A stretch of DNA of 60,000 nucleotides from Owenia fusiformis (lineage: Eukaryota; Annelida; Polychaeta; Sabellida; Oweniidae): contig CAIIXF020000008.1 of NCBI GenBank assembly GCA_903813345.2, forward strand, positions 19,702,822 to 19,762,821, given 5' to 3'. Shown here piece after piece: positions 24,001 through 39,000 of the stretch (position 1 is its first letter; each line of letters starts with the position of its first letter). The translations under genes and the position numbers were made by a program. The notes below the pieces were generated by a model. That model worked only from the letters and a program-made list of their open reading frames with translations, was not told the DNA's origin and did not search any database.

Positions 24001-27000
24001 TTGCTGATATAGCAGTATCAATGACATGTTAGCTATATTTTTTTCAATGTGTCTTAATTGCCAGCTTTAGTTAAGCAATATTTTAGATCAGGTGCCTTCA
24101 TACCATCTCCTGGAGACCTCCCCATACCCTATACTCACTTGGGCTTGAATTAGGGCTATTAGCTTGCGGTCATCAAGGCATATCAGTTTAGGAACATTAT
24201 GCAAATTATGCTTATTTCTCATGGCACTCCACATGTTTAAGTGAGACGCTGGTGACATATTTTATTCAAGTAAAAGTGTATAATTCATGATCAATGGCTA
24301 GATAACAACCTCAAGTCTCATTTGGTATGTAAATTATGATTTTGTATCAAAAATTAAAAAAGTTATAGCATTTTCAAAAAAAGTGGCGTTTTTTTGGCCC
24401 ACCCTGTATATGCAAATTGCTCTTACAGACAGTTAACATCAGCACTAGATAGTGACAATATATCACCCTGTAGCTGTAGAAAAAGTGTTTTAAAAAGATT
24501 TTTGTCTTCGGCAATATGTAGATATTTGTGAGCCTTGGTGCAATAAGAATTTTTGACACTGTTGAATTCCTCGATCCTATTTATTTTGAATTATCAGATG
24601 GTACTCTTTATATTAAAAAGTTAGTAGTACTGCCTATCGGAGAATTGTACATTTTTCTCTACTATTCCTTAAGTTTGTAGTGCTTGTAATGTTACATTTG
24701 CTATCTTTGATCTCTGATTTTAATTTATCAGACCAAATTTGTGTTTTGTATATAAACAAAATAATCATGTTTCACAATAAAGCAATATTTCACTGAAGCA
24801 TTGGATTTATTAGATAATGCAGCGACCTTTACAATCTATTTCACCCTGTTATTTCTAATTAGACTGATTCATGACATTTTAGATATATTCTATCCATCAG
24901 AGACATCCCTTTCAGTTTGCAGGAAATTTAATTCTGTAGAACAATTGTATAAAGAAGTTACACTTCATGATTCTAATTGCAAATGTTCTCTCTTCTGCCA
25001 TGCAGTTCTTAATTACTCCTTGCAAAAGTGTGACTTTGGATGATTCAAAGAGTGCTACATTTTGATACAGATATATCTTACAGCTAGGCTCTGGGTTTAG
25101 GGTAACCAGTTTCTGTTTTGTGCTGCTTTTTCTGCACTGATATGGTCATTTTCAAATCCACATATGCTTGAGTGCAGCACTTCAGTGACTGTGAGATCAC
25201 TGCCATCTTCAGAGATAAAGATAAACATGATGAGCGTAATTTCATTCATGTGATATGATAGTTGTTGAAAGATCAAGGTTTATTACACCCTAGATATGTT
25301 CAGTCATCAGGAGATCTTGTAAACTCATCCATGCAGAATCTCTATCTTCATCTCTCTTCTTCAAAAGAATATTTATATTTAGAAACTCTGTAAAAAGAGC
25401 ATTCTTGAATCTCAATATATTGCGTGCTAGATTATTTTCAATCAGGCACATCTTAACAGGCACATCTTTTTATGTAACTATTTATTGAAAATGAAATAAA
25501 AAAATAATTGAAATCATAAATAATTCTGATAATTTAGGGTTCCAGACTGAAACATTTTGCATTGTTTGGTACATTTGGTTTTATAGTTGATTAAGTGCCA
25601 ATATTGAATAACTTAGCAAAACAGACTCAATAAGTTGAAGGAAAAACAAACCTATACTGCTTGTTCAAAAAAGTGTGGAGAAAGTATAACTTCATTATAT
25701 TTATAAATGTACATTTTTAGGGAAATACAGGAAACCTGCTTGTCATACTTGATATATTTGAGAGAGGAAATATCTACATGTATTGACTAATATGTCAGGT
25801 CATGACATCTAAAGAGTCAATAAAAGATATATATATATTTATCAAATGTCATTCTGAACTATATACACGTTACTTCCTGCGAAAGCTATTTGGATTTTGA
25901 TATAATAGCTTTCCCACGGAGCATTTGGACAGCTCAATGATCGTGACCTTTGAAATCGAATTAAGTCGATCCGCGGCTTACTTTTGGTCTCTAACTGTGT
26001 CTTACATCAGTATCATCAATCCGTGTAAGTATTGGAGCACTGGAGTACTTCTTTTTCGATCAAGACTTGTAATTGTTAGTCGAGGGAATTGTTTTACTGC
26101 CAAATTCCAATATGGCGGTTTCTGCTCGGACATTTTCGTAAATCTCCGGAGGTTGTCCGAACCTAACTAATTCTCAAAATTCATTTCGTTCGTTGCGTAT
26201 CTCGCACCTAGCAAACCGCCATATTGGAAATAGGTCTGTAAAACTTTAAAAATATATTTCTTAGAGTTTCCAACCAATTAAATTCACCACATTTTATTAG
26301 ATGTTTATTTCAAATGTTATTAGAATTCATTCTTACGAATATTATACGTTATTAACGTATGTTAGTCAAAGATTTGGTGTCGTTGTTGTCCATTGTATTC
26401 ACGTTTTACGCCGCAAAAAGCTAGAAACTACAAAGCTGAACTTTTATCATTCAAACCAGTTTTACATCAAATCATTGTCAAAATAAAACTCTACTCTTCA
26501 TATTACCTAATTATGGATCATACGGCCATGAATAATGTCGAAGTTTACAAAACCAAACTTACACTCCCCTGCATAAGTTTGGCAACTCTAACTTTTAATT
26601 CCATCTAAATGATTCACTGAACTAGTGCGCACAGTTATCCTTAAATTGTGCCAAAAAGCGATTAAAAACGAATATAGCGAATCCTTCTACTTTTCAAATA
26701 TTTCGTTATTCAATTGCGCCACGGTTAAACAGAAATGCAGCCTTTATTATTCCTTGAGATCGTGTGAATTGATCACTCTATCACTTTGTATCTCCAATTC
26801 TGATGTTAAATTAAATAAAAGACATAAGACAAATTACACGTATAGTTCAAATCTGTCGTGCAAACAATGAATACTTGTAATATCGTTTGAAAGAATAAAA
26901 AGTATATGTGATAAAAATCGAAACTACAGGGTGTTAAAAAACAGGACCGATGAAAAGTTGAATAACTTCGTCAATCCAGAATCATCCAGGTCATTCAATG

Positions 27001-30000
27001 TGAATTTTGTTGTAAAAGTTTGACCATATTCTGCTCATGGAGTCAAAAACTACAGCACTTTACAACACATGCCCCATCTGGCCAATTTGCACCAAGCAAT
27101 AGATTGGTTGTACACTGTAAGACTGCCCGATCAACAAAAAATCGCTTCGATATATCAAAAACAACACTCAAATAGCTCAAATGAACATTATGCAATGCCG
27201 GCTTTATTTTATGACGAGACAGATGTCCGATCTACAAATAAAGGCATATGGGTACATAAATTCATCCATAATTAAGCATACATTGAGATAGAATAATGTT
27301 TAAAAAATGTTAAAGATTTAACTCTTTAAAGACTGGGTCAGGACCCACGTACGTGGGTACGAGGGTACGTGGGTAGGAGGTTTTTTATACAAAGCCTTAA
27401 TTGCCACATATACTGAAAAAAGTGTTTTAAGGATATTCCATAGCATGGCTTATATTTATGCATGGATATGAACTCTCCAACTTGTCCACCTCACCTTTAG
27501 CCTGAGATCAAAAGATTTACCTGAGTCTATCAACAATATATATTTTTCTAGTCTTCAGTTTCCATCTGATTAAATTTTCTGTTATTTTTTATTCGCTCAT
27601 TTAGTTTGTTTATTACTGATCGTGATCATTTTCAGCTTTGCCGTAGTTCATACTTCATTGGCCCCTAGCCATCATTTGCCAAGTTGGGAAGTTCACTTTT
27701 CAAAAAATTCAAGGGGGTTCATATTTGATGGCTTTTGTCCAAAGTCAATTGGAAAAGTGCTCTGAATGGTGAAAAACTGCATGATCTTGAAAGAATTTTT
27801 GCTCATGGCAACGGGCCTGCTTCATATATGTAAATGTACTTGGTTTTGATCCACTTTTGCAATATTATCACATTGATTTTTTCTGTTTATAATTGCTTAT
27901 GCTCCTATCATTCCCTCTTTCTAATAGGATGATAACTAAACCGTCATTTGTCTGGTTCTTACAATAGGTAGAATTCAGTGATGGGTGGGAGATGGGAGAT
28001 TTGGCTAAATGCTCTTTGAGCCTAACCAAAATGTCTGTAATGATTGATGATTTTGTGAAATTATAAATAAACTATAAATAAAAAGACAGATCCCCTTTAA
28101 GATACATAATGTATTTGACACTAATCCACTTATACAATCAGGGGTTTCACTAGAATTTCTCACAACAGGCTAATTTAATGAAAACAATAGTCAAAATTAA
28201 TGGAAATCATAAATTTAACAAGGAAAAGATGAAAAGTCCCTAAAAACAACAGTGGAAACAACCAGTGAAAATCGCCTGTTGCCTGCTGCTAATGAAACCC
28301 CTGACAGTAATATTACAGTATAACTTTGTATTCCCCTATTTTTAACATTGAAGCATTTTGATTCACAAAAACACATGGTGTCTGAAAAATACAGGGTGTC
28401 CACAGCATCTCTTTACAATTACAATACAAAATCTGTGTAAAGTGTGAAGAGACTTAAAGTATGGTATATGATATATGATTCACTGACCTGAGTTTTGGGC
28501 TAGTAAAAATACATCTAGGGTGTGTAACTGGTAATTTTAGAGTCACTTGCTGATCTGGGAGGGAGTAGGGACTTAACTTGAGCCTATACATAGGCCTTTG
28601 CATACCTCATTTGGAAAAATAGCCATCATTTTAAAAAAAATAGTCTGAATTGTTTAAAAAGTTCCAAAATTTAAAAAGGGGATTTTGGTGAATTTCCAGA
28701 TTTTCCTTGCACTGACTATAACATATTTCTGCATGTCAGAATGTTTCCAAAGATGCTATCTGTATTTTACTGTTTGTAAGCTTTTACTAAATAGCTAGTT
28801 GTAAAGAAATGTGTTAAGCAGCTTCAGACAAGATACTTAAATCACCTGGCCTAACTCCATCAACATGTTTAGAAACAAGATTCTTGTATGTTTTGATTCA
28901 GAAGACAGATGAATACATACATGTAGGTAGAGCTATAGTACAGAACAATAATAGGGGTATTTAGAAGGGAAGAGAGAAGTTCAGAAAAGCAAGCTTGTTG
29001 CACCTCTATCCTTTATCTTAAAATTTTGTAAGCTAGGTGTGCTAAATCTGATCTTATTAATGTAGTGATGATCCTAAGGAGGGGGGGGGGTAGCAATGTC
29101 TTTGCTCGGCCTAAGCAGAGACATCTCTAGCCTAAGTTTACAAAATGAACATTGTATTATTATTTTCAGTTTTGAAATTATTTGTCCACTTTTTTTAAAA
29201 GAAAAACAATATCTATGATCAAATAAATTGGCATACTGTTTGTTATATAAAATATAGAAATGTGTATTTTTGACAATTTAAAAGACCTTTATTTTTGTTT
29301 GAATGAATTTTCCTAAAAATTTCTGGAAAAAGTCAAGAATGCCAGTGATGCCCTATGGATACAAATGAGGTTTAATTATACTGTAATAACTTTCTATAAA
29401 GAGCAGATTTCCGAATCTGGGGAATCTTCACTGAGGATTACTAAGCTCAAATCTCCGCGTAATGGCCCTAAATAGATTTTCTCAGTTCGATGATTTGGAA
29501 TTGTCTAAAGCAGACATGACGCTAATTCTGCCTATATTTTCCAGATTTCTTTTCATCTTTGATTCCCACTGAGTTACTTTCAAATAAACATCACAGATTT
29601 TACATAAATCCCAATTAGATGTTAATCTAGTTGGGATCTTATTTGAGAGAATACATAAGTCTCAATTTTATCTGAGAGAATATACATAAGTCTCAATTTA
29701 GCACAGAGATCACCTAATAATGATATTAATCATTCTCTTGTCATTTTTAGTCATTCTGTATTTCACGCTATTTGGTTAACAGTAGTATCGGAAATCTTTG
29801 CAATATATCACATGGTTATCTGGAGAAAATTACAATTATTCTCCCCAGTTTGATTATTGTAATTTCAAGCTTTTTGCCATACTTGAACGAATTTTGAGCT
29901 AATTACATACACTTTACTGTATAATGCTTTTATGCTTTTAAAGCTGCACTCGAACCTCATTTTCACTTTCTCTTTATTGATGAACCAGGTACATTTTATT

Positions 30001-33000
30001 TACTGTTGGATAAAAAATATATTGGTCATGTTTTACTTTATGAATGATTTTGCTAGAGCTCCTTCCCATTTTATTGGAGAGGTGGTCTACAAGTAGTACA
30101 TCTTTAACAATATACAAATGCTTCAAATTACTAATGTGTCCACAGATAATTAAGACAAACAAAATTATATTGGTATAACTTTGGGATTTATTTTAAAAAA
30201 ATTCATGGAAATAAATGATATGAGCCAAAATGATTCAGAAATTGTAAGAACTAAAAATGTTCTGGTTGGTTGCTGGATCGCTGCTTAAAATTCTCTTTGA
30301 TATTACATTGACATGACATACACGATACTGTGATATATTATTTACAATAATTTGAGCGATGATGTCACTAGGGAGGGTAGACAGGGAACTCTATTAATCA
30401 AATTTGGTATATTATTCTCCGCTTTATTTATAAGTGAAGCCATGCTTGTATTTGCAATCAGATTCATCAAAGCTACATTATACAATTTGCTGTTTTTATC
30501 CAACTAAACAAAGTTCGGGTTGGGATATAGGGAACCTACTCTATACTGTCTTTCTATTCATTTGTCTGTTTAATCCATGTATTGGGTAACTCAAAAACTG
30601 TTTGTCAGATTTTGCTAAAATTGTATAGGCTGATGCATTATGGGCATGTAGTCATTGCCCAAGAGATATGAATACAGTATATCATAATTTCTAGAAGGGT
30701 CTGTTTTCAAAAATCATGGATTATAATTAGTATTTTTTCATACTTCCAAAACAGAAAGTAAAAACTTTCAGTCACACAGCATGATAGTTTTATATACTGT
30801 ATACCCTTAAATGATGTCAAAATATGAAGTCAAAGTAAAGAGGTTTTCACTTGAAAATAAAAATTATGAGCTCTGTCCTTTTCTCTGGTCATTATATCAT
30901 CCAAAAGTGCTTTTTTATGTAAAAATTACCAAATTTTATAACAAATATCGAAATTACAATATTTCTTTGAATTTGACCTCTGTTTAGGCCAGGCAACAAG
31001 AGATATCTCATTTTGTCATGTTTATGCCTTATTTATGAGAAAATGAGTTAATTAACAAAAACTGAAATCTGCATAATTTCTGTGAATCTGACCCTGTTTA
31101 ATTAAGCTCTTATAAAAGCGACATCTCATCTGTCTGAGTTTCATTAATTTCTAAAAAACGATCGCAAGATATTATGTCGAGATTGCTTTGAGAAATGAAT
31201 CTAGCCAGCCCATCAGCAGACTACACTAATCCTATATAGAAAATTACACTATGGTCAAGAATTAGCTGTATATTGCATCTAAGTCTGAATATGAACTTTG
31301 AGATTTTCAGGTTCTGTTGATCGGGATCTTCCTTATTTCATGTATTTTCATGATTTCTAATTCTATCCCTTCTATTGTGCCGTATATTTGCATAAGGATT
31401 GGTCCGCATTGTGTTACAGCTACAGGTGGCCATGTTCCATAGTGATAGATTGGAAACAAATTAAAGATAATATCAAGACGATGGCATTAATTTTCTAGCT
31501 GTCACCGATCCTATAAATGAGAAATTGAATTACACGCCTGCATTTATTTTAGGCCAGGAAAAATTGTGATGTTTCTTGTCACCTTTATTTCATTTTTTTC
31601 AACTCACCCATTAGGACACAGGACATCTTATTCTTGAAAATGTTGTCTCTTTCTAGGTATAAGAATAACAGTAGTCAAAACTGTACAACACGTGAGAAAT
31701 ATTCTTGATCTTTTTTTGATAGCTGATTCTATATTCTTTTCTTTTAGTTTTTTCTGTTTAGCCTAGATTTTAAAAAGCCATGTGCTACTGTCAGAAAGGT
31801 TTTGATGAAATAAATAGATATAAAATGGAAAAAAATAAATGGATTCTTGTTACATAGAATATTGATTGACATTGCTGAAATGAATTTTAAGATATGGATT
31901 AAATGAAAAAGGATTATTTTGTTCCTAAATGTATATATAGGTCCAACACCACATAGAAATTCAAAAACAACTATTTGGTTTCTAATGGCCTTCAATGTTA
32001 TATGGAATTGAGTTTTTAAAGGTTATATCCATTTCCCAGGAATTATATTTCAACATTTAGTCCTATTGCCATTTGCATTCATTTGGCTTGGCTTCTTGCC
32101 AAGCCAACCTGAGAGTAATTGTCGTCAAAAGATGTATTTTTTTCTTCTCATTTTCTCTGAAACTATTGTTTCCCCAGTTTTGCATCAATGTTATTGTTAT
32201 GCAATACAGATTATCACAAAGTATTCCTGATTGATTGATTGAGAAAATGTCATTGATGTTAGTAATATATGCATATAAAGTTTAGTTGTATAATAAACAT
32301 GCACATACCTGTAGTTTTACATAGTTAGAATAGCAGGCCCGTAGCCAGGATTTGCCAAGGGGGTTCACTTTTTGGAAAATTCAAGGGGTTCACTTTTAAC
32401 AATTTTGGTCCGAAAATGGCCAAAATCACAAGTGCTCAGAATGGTGAAAAACTGCCTGATTTTTGAAAGAATTTTGGGCCAGGGGGGGTGGAACCCATCG
32501 AACCCCCCCCCCCACACCTGGTTACGGGCCTGAATAGACTATAAACAAAGTCAGTGTCAATATTGTTTGTAAATTGAAGATCGAGATTAAACTCAAAGGT
32601 ACTCTGATTCCACGTAGCTTGTTGGAATATCTTATGTTTGGTACTTGATCAGCCCATTGATAGGCAGTAAGTAGGCAATAAGAACACTTCTGCAGCCAGT
32701 GCTGACTATAGCAAATGATGTGACATTGATTTTATGCAATTTTTAAAGATATGCTATACAGATATGTAGGTCAGAATTACATAATCGTGAAATGAATAAG
32801 TCTGAATATATCATTGGTCAGAAAACACTAAAACCTGCTTGAAACTGTAAAAGTTTATACACTCTATTCCACACTGTATAGAAATAAAATAACTTACACT
32901 ATAAGTAACTGTGAGCCAATCATTGCATAGAAAAAACTTTATGCACTGTTTATAAGATTCACTGAGACAAGTGGGTCAATACTTCATGTACTTTATGTGC

Positions 33001-36000
33001 TCTCACACAATTACCTTCCCTTGCATAAAGTTGCTGTACAGTTATATGTAACTGAATATTGTATATTCATCACAAACAACCTTAGCAAAATGATGGTTCG
33101 ACGAAATGGACGGTTCGCTAAAACCAAGAAACCAGGCAATCCAGGCCAATTTGGAAAGAAACTAGATAGCGTGATAGTGAATGAGGATAGTAAGTGAAAT
33201 ATATTTTGCAAAGGTCAGCTTGTAAACTACTGGGTAACCCTAAATGATGAGAAATATGTACAAAATATGTTTTGCATGATTTATTCATATCCCAATGATT
33301 TAACTCCTTCACTGCATCAAATAAGGTATATACTTAGGTGGTTCAAAAAGTTTTGCAGTTGATGCCATAACTTAAAGGAAAATAGGACTTTTACAATGAA
33401 ACTTGGTACACATATGTGTTATACATTTATAAAAGGAAGAGGTGCGACTATTGGCAAATACCCCTATGGTCAAAATGAATAATTGTTAGGTGTAACATGA
33501 AGAATAGAATGTCAAATAACTCTTTGGAAAATATTAAAATGCTCGGGCACACATACAGGCTGAGATAGGGGCCATTTAGTTTAGTAAGGTTGTATTGCCT
33601 TACATGGGGCTGTGCTTCATTGATTTGACATGAGGATATCAGCAGATCCCAATAGAGCCCATTGGTTTCTATTGATTATCACACAAATACCAAAAATACA
33701 CTATGACCTGAATCGATTGCAAACTTAATAATTTCATAATATGGCACTAATGGTTTATCTCATCAAATGTGCAAATATGAAGTTTGCAATCGATTCAGGT
33801 CATACTTAAAATTAAAAGATTGTACATTTTTTCATCATTTTTTCCCTACAAAATGGCTATAGAAAAATGCTCCAAAAACAACTTTTACACTTATCAAAAA
33901 TCATACAACTTTGTAAAACCAAAGAATATACTATTTTATTTCATTATGTAGTAACATATTTGGATAAGATGTAGGGATGCGTAGGATGCAAATGGATTTT
34001 GACAGACACAAAAATACTTCCTGGTTTGGAATCATATGCCTCTACACTTCATGATTGAATTATGACCCTAATAAGTGGCCTATACATCAATACAGTGCTG
34101 AATATAGGTCAACAAAATATTAGTGTGCATATAAATGTAATAATTAAAGCAGAATACTCATTTTGAAAAATCAGATGAATTATTTTTTTCTCATGGGGAG
34201 ATCCCAATGGAGGGTGTATAAGGTCCTTTGGGACCTCAATTTTGATTGGTTCTTGAGAGATGGTTGCTAAGGTAACCAGAGTGGTGGGTACCATGTTCAA
34301 CCCGAAATTACGTTTTTCCAAATAGTTTTCTTGCTTGAATAAACTCTTTGCAAAGTGGCAATTAGCAGGTGTAAGTGTCTTTGGGTGGCTATTTTTCTTC
34401 AAATTCTTCAATTTTTTGCCAGCTGTCAACACATTCTGGCAATGCTTTAATTTTAATAGAATTATTTTAATATTTTACTAACTGTATAATATGTAGTTTG
34501 CATTACTGTTGATAAATAAATAAATGATAGCACTGTTCAGTAAAGAAATATAGCAATTGTATTATTTAAACTGACTATACACTATAGAAATGTTTTTCAT
34601 TGAAAAATCAAATCAGTACCAAAATTATGGTTACCCTGTAGTGGTGAAAGGCACATTAAAAATGAATATCACCCCCTTCAATCTATTTTTACAGGTTTTT
34701 ATGATTATTTCAGATTTTTCTATAGTTTGCGTAACCAGGACGGTGAATTTTCTTCATTTTTCATCAAACATTTTGTCTTACCAATATTTATTATATCTGC
34801 CAATTTTATCAAAATCGCGCCGCTACGTTTGAAAATAATTCAAATTATGTAGTTTTTCCCATTGAGCTCCATTATAAAAATGGAATTTTCAAACTTAATA
34901 TTTTAAAATTCTACGCGGTGAAAAGTTGCATATTGAGTAGTTAGTAAATGTTATGGTGTTAAAAATTCAAAACAAAAAGGAATAAAGAAAAAATGCCACA
35001 GAGAAGTCTCAATAGAGTATCTTTAAGTTGATTTATTATCAGTAATTGAATAAAAGTAGTGCTTTAAAGGCCAAGTGCTGGCTCATTCCTATTGCTCTTG
35101 ACCAAAATGTCTTTAATAATTGAATTGATATTAAGATTTAAAAAAATTATTTTTATTTTTTCAGTGTCTTAAGTCGCAGCCCCAAAGAGCTTATTAAAGA
35201 GATAATCCTAGTTGATGACCACAGTGATAATCGTAAGTAAAAGAGATAAATCTGGCACATTTGTACATCAGGGGCCGTGAATTCGTACGATCCGCGATCT
35301 GATCTGGATAAATTTCGTCATGGTAATGGTGCATTGTGGGATTAATCCAAGAATTAATCCAAAAATCGGTGAATTCGTACGATCCTGGGATTATAATCTC
35401 AGGATAAATCTCAATCCACCTTTTGAGGTGGATTACTTTTTGGATAAATTTTATCCGAATTCCAATGCAAATTGGATAAATCTTGGGGAATCCCCCTCAT
35501 AATCCTCGGATCGTACGAATTCACCAAATATTTATCGGATTAGTAATCCAAGATTTATCCCAAGAGATAAAATTTATCCGGATTGGATAGGGATCGTACG
35601 AATTCATGGCCCCAGTACTATGAACATTACTGCATCTTAAAGATCATCAAGATTATAATTACTTGAGGGGACAATGAGAGTCTAATAATTTTGATACGTA
35701 GAAGCAGATCACAAATAGCAGGTCATTTAACCTCTTGACTATCCAGAGTGACGAGATTTCTTGTCACCTAAGAAACAACCTTGAAACCCTGAGAGTGACA
35801 AGATAATCTGTCACAAATTTTTCACTAAAATGGCTCAAATTTGAACAAATTTCATCCATTTTACACAAAATAACCTTGAAAATATGTAGAAATGATCTAG
35901 CGCCAACTAGTTTCAGTTTTAGTTTTATAATTTCAGTAAAAATGTCAAAAAATGAATGATTCTCTGGTTTCAAACTGATTTTAGAGCCTGTAATTCAAGA

Positions 36001-39000
36001 GGTTAAAATAAAATAATCCAATTCATTTAATTACTATAACTTCAAATAAATCCTACCAACTCCAGGGCATCTAAATCCTCTGTTGAAACTAATAATGATT
36101 GGTAAAAAAAAATCCAATGTGCAAATAAAATTCCCAATGGATTGCTTGGGTAGATTAACTGATATCATCGTCTCCCCAAATATATGATTTTTAAACAGAA
36201 ATATGAACAATTATTTTTATCAAACTCTTGTGGGATCGAATGTAATTTGAGCATCAGTTGTATCAGTAAGAAGCTTCCACTATATGCCTAATGAAGGATG
36301 GCCTCCATTGCTCTGGAGGATATGTAGCACGGATGAAATAGAGCTCAAAATTAGAGTTTTGCATGAAATTGTCTTTTCAGCTGTAAAAGATAATAGTATT
36401 TTTGTTTGAGCTGCAATATTTGGTTTCATACGTTTATGATACATGTATGTATCTTTGCAATTTAGAAATTGAAATTTTGGTATTTTTGAGTGAGAAATAA
36501 GCATTTTTTGGTAGCCTTGTTCTGTTTGGATTCTGATATATCCATGCATTTGTATTTTCCTATTTCAGTAGTCTATACTTATTCCGGGAAAATGGTTTCT
36601 TGTCAATTACACTGATTCCAATAAAATCATTAGGATCCTGTTTTGTAAATGTCAAACTAAGATGGAGTGTCTGAGTGAAGTGCCAATTTGCGAATTGCTA
36701 CTATTAATTTGAAGATACCTTTTTTGCTCACTAATTGGTGAGCCCAGGCCCGTAGCCAGGGGGGGTTCGCAGGGTTCGGGCGAACCCCCCCCCCCTGGCC
36801 AAAAATTCTTTCAAAATCATGCAGTTTTTCACCATTTTGAGCACTTCTCTTGTGATTTTAGCCATATTTGGGCCAAAATTGTCAAATGTGAACCCCCCCT
36901 GGACATTTTTGAAAACTGAACCCCCCCTTGGCAAATCCTGGCTACGGGCCTGTGAGCCTATGGAGTTACCCGCTTGTCCGTCTGTCTGTCTGTCCTTACC
37001 CAAGTACAGTGGTAATTGCTTACCTTTATATAGTGTGGTAAACAAAATAATACAATGCAAAAGCAATACAGTTTTAAAATATGAGTACCATGATATTAAT
37101 TGCACTAATATTTTTCACTCTGAGGATTGTTGCAAGGGGGGAGGGGGGTTGAGCAAATCCCCTTTGCCAAATCTTCTTTCAAAATGATGCAGTTTTTCAC
37201 AATCTTAAATAATTTTCAAGTGATTTTGGTCCAAATTATGAATCCCCCTCCCTTAGGGATATTTTTAAAAAGTGAACCCCTTGGCAAAAGCTGGTTACTG
37301 GAGTGAGTCTGATCCCATATGGTTGAGAAATGAAAAGTAATTAAAGAGATCGGGTCTCCTAAAAACACAATTAGAGTAACCCCCTGATTTTTTCATGTCA
37401 TTTGATGTAAAACAAGTTTGTTTGTTTATCAACTTATCAATTCTGAGGCTTGAATTAATTCATTGACAGTATCAATTCGATGATTGTTCCTAGCCATGAA
37501 TTTTCACTTACATCAATAGAAATTTAAATTTAAAAAGCTCACTCAAATTTGTTCCAGTCTGATTGGCTTTTTCCTTCAGATTATTTTGGCTTAGAGAAGC
37601 CATATTTATTTATTACTTCTAAGGGGTTACAATATTGATAAATCCCAAAAAAACATTGTATTCTGTTTTCGACTTATTGCGTTCAATTCTGACAGTTGGT
37701 TGTTCTTTTGGTTGTCCTGTTGATATCCTCAATATATTGTTGAAATCGTGCTTATGATTTGGTCTCAAGATATATCTAAGGTATATATGATGTTTTATGA
37801 GCAATTATATTGGGACATTACTGATTGTCCAGAATAGAAATCTGGACGATTCGATCTCTTTAAGAAACAGAGAATCCTGCCTTATATTCCATCGTGGCTT
37901 CTTTCATTCATCCAATATAAAAAAAGTGCCATCTTCCTCAGTCAGAAGCAAGAGTCTTTGCACTTGAAACAAATTAATGCTTGAACTAATGACCACCTAC
38001 CTAAGTATGTAACCATAAGTGATCTATGACATGAGTAAATGATTTAAAAGCCATTCATATTGGTAAAAGGGGACTTAGCATATTGAGATGGCACAAATTG
38101 CTTTGTATGCCATTGACGTTTCTTCTCCGGACAAAACATTTTCAGCCCTAATTAAGGAGCAATATACATGCAATATACGCACTAGAGATGCTACTTTTGT
38201 GTTTTGTTAATAGACCCTACATTCTCCTCCGCTGGGAGAGTACTAGCTTTTTCTGAATTTGAATAATTATTTGATTCCCTGGCCAATTATTGGCAATAAG
38301 GAATATCTTCTTGATTTATATCATCAGGTTTTAAGGCATTAGCTGCTATTAGATTTATGTAATTTTAGATTTTAGAGGGGCGAGTGTAATTTTGCTTTCA
38401 TGGAGAATTACTGAGTATATTCTCTAAATAAAACTCTAAATTTTTATTAACTGTTATGTCTGTTCTTCCTCAGAGTAAATGTGTGACTCTACAGTCATGC
38501 CACTACGCTTTTCACAACAGAGATTACTGACCTCACTGCTCTTAGAAAGTACAATCTCGATACAATTTCATCTCAGAGATAAATTTCGATTTCATGATTG
38601 ACCATATTTTGATGATCAATGAAATGATCATGTTTACCAAACACAAGGTTGTTCTTTACCATATGCAGAATGAGAGTATCAGTAATCTGCATTCAGTATT
38701 GATATTAAACTAAAATACATTAAAGAAACATTTGCAAACTTCCTTAAATCAACAGGCAATTTTTTCCTTAAAACAACTGGAGAAAATTGCCCCTACAAAT
38801 ATAGGGACAGAAGATGCTGAGCTCTTTGCTGCAGAAACACCTATTCTATACATTGATGTACCAAGTACCTACCAGGTCGATCAATAAGTTCATGGAAAAT
38901 GTCTGTAAAATTGAGAGTTTTCACTCAAACCATGCCAAATTTGCACAGAATGTAGACAATTTATCTGATTATTTGTTCTATAAGTTTCATAAGCATATTT

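Larger units (their letters stand above)
21300..35164 (+). other. GALNT intron 3
   Basis: 13.9 kb. Contains a nested TIR/LINE insertion, family A copies, a mariner-type MITE, several inverted repeats and long AT-rich unique tracts. Apart from one doubtful exon-like frame at 33091 no coding sequence is recognised. Between about 24407 and 26100, 28000 and 32300 I see nothing beyond simple AT-rich DNA. Confidence 0.65.

Noticed and set aside
26926-28410. Single CAGGGTGTTAAAAAACAGG and CAGGGTGTCCACAG words near 26928 and 28393
   Set aside because: They look like Tc1/mariner ends, but no matching inverted end was found for either, so no element is called.
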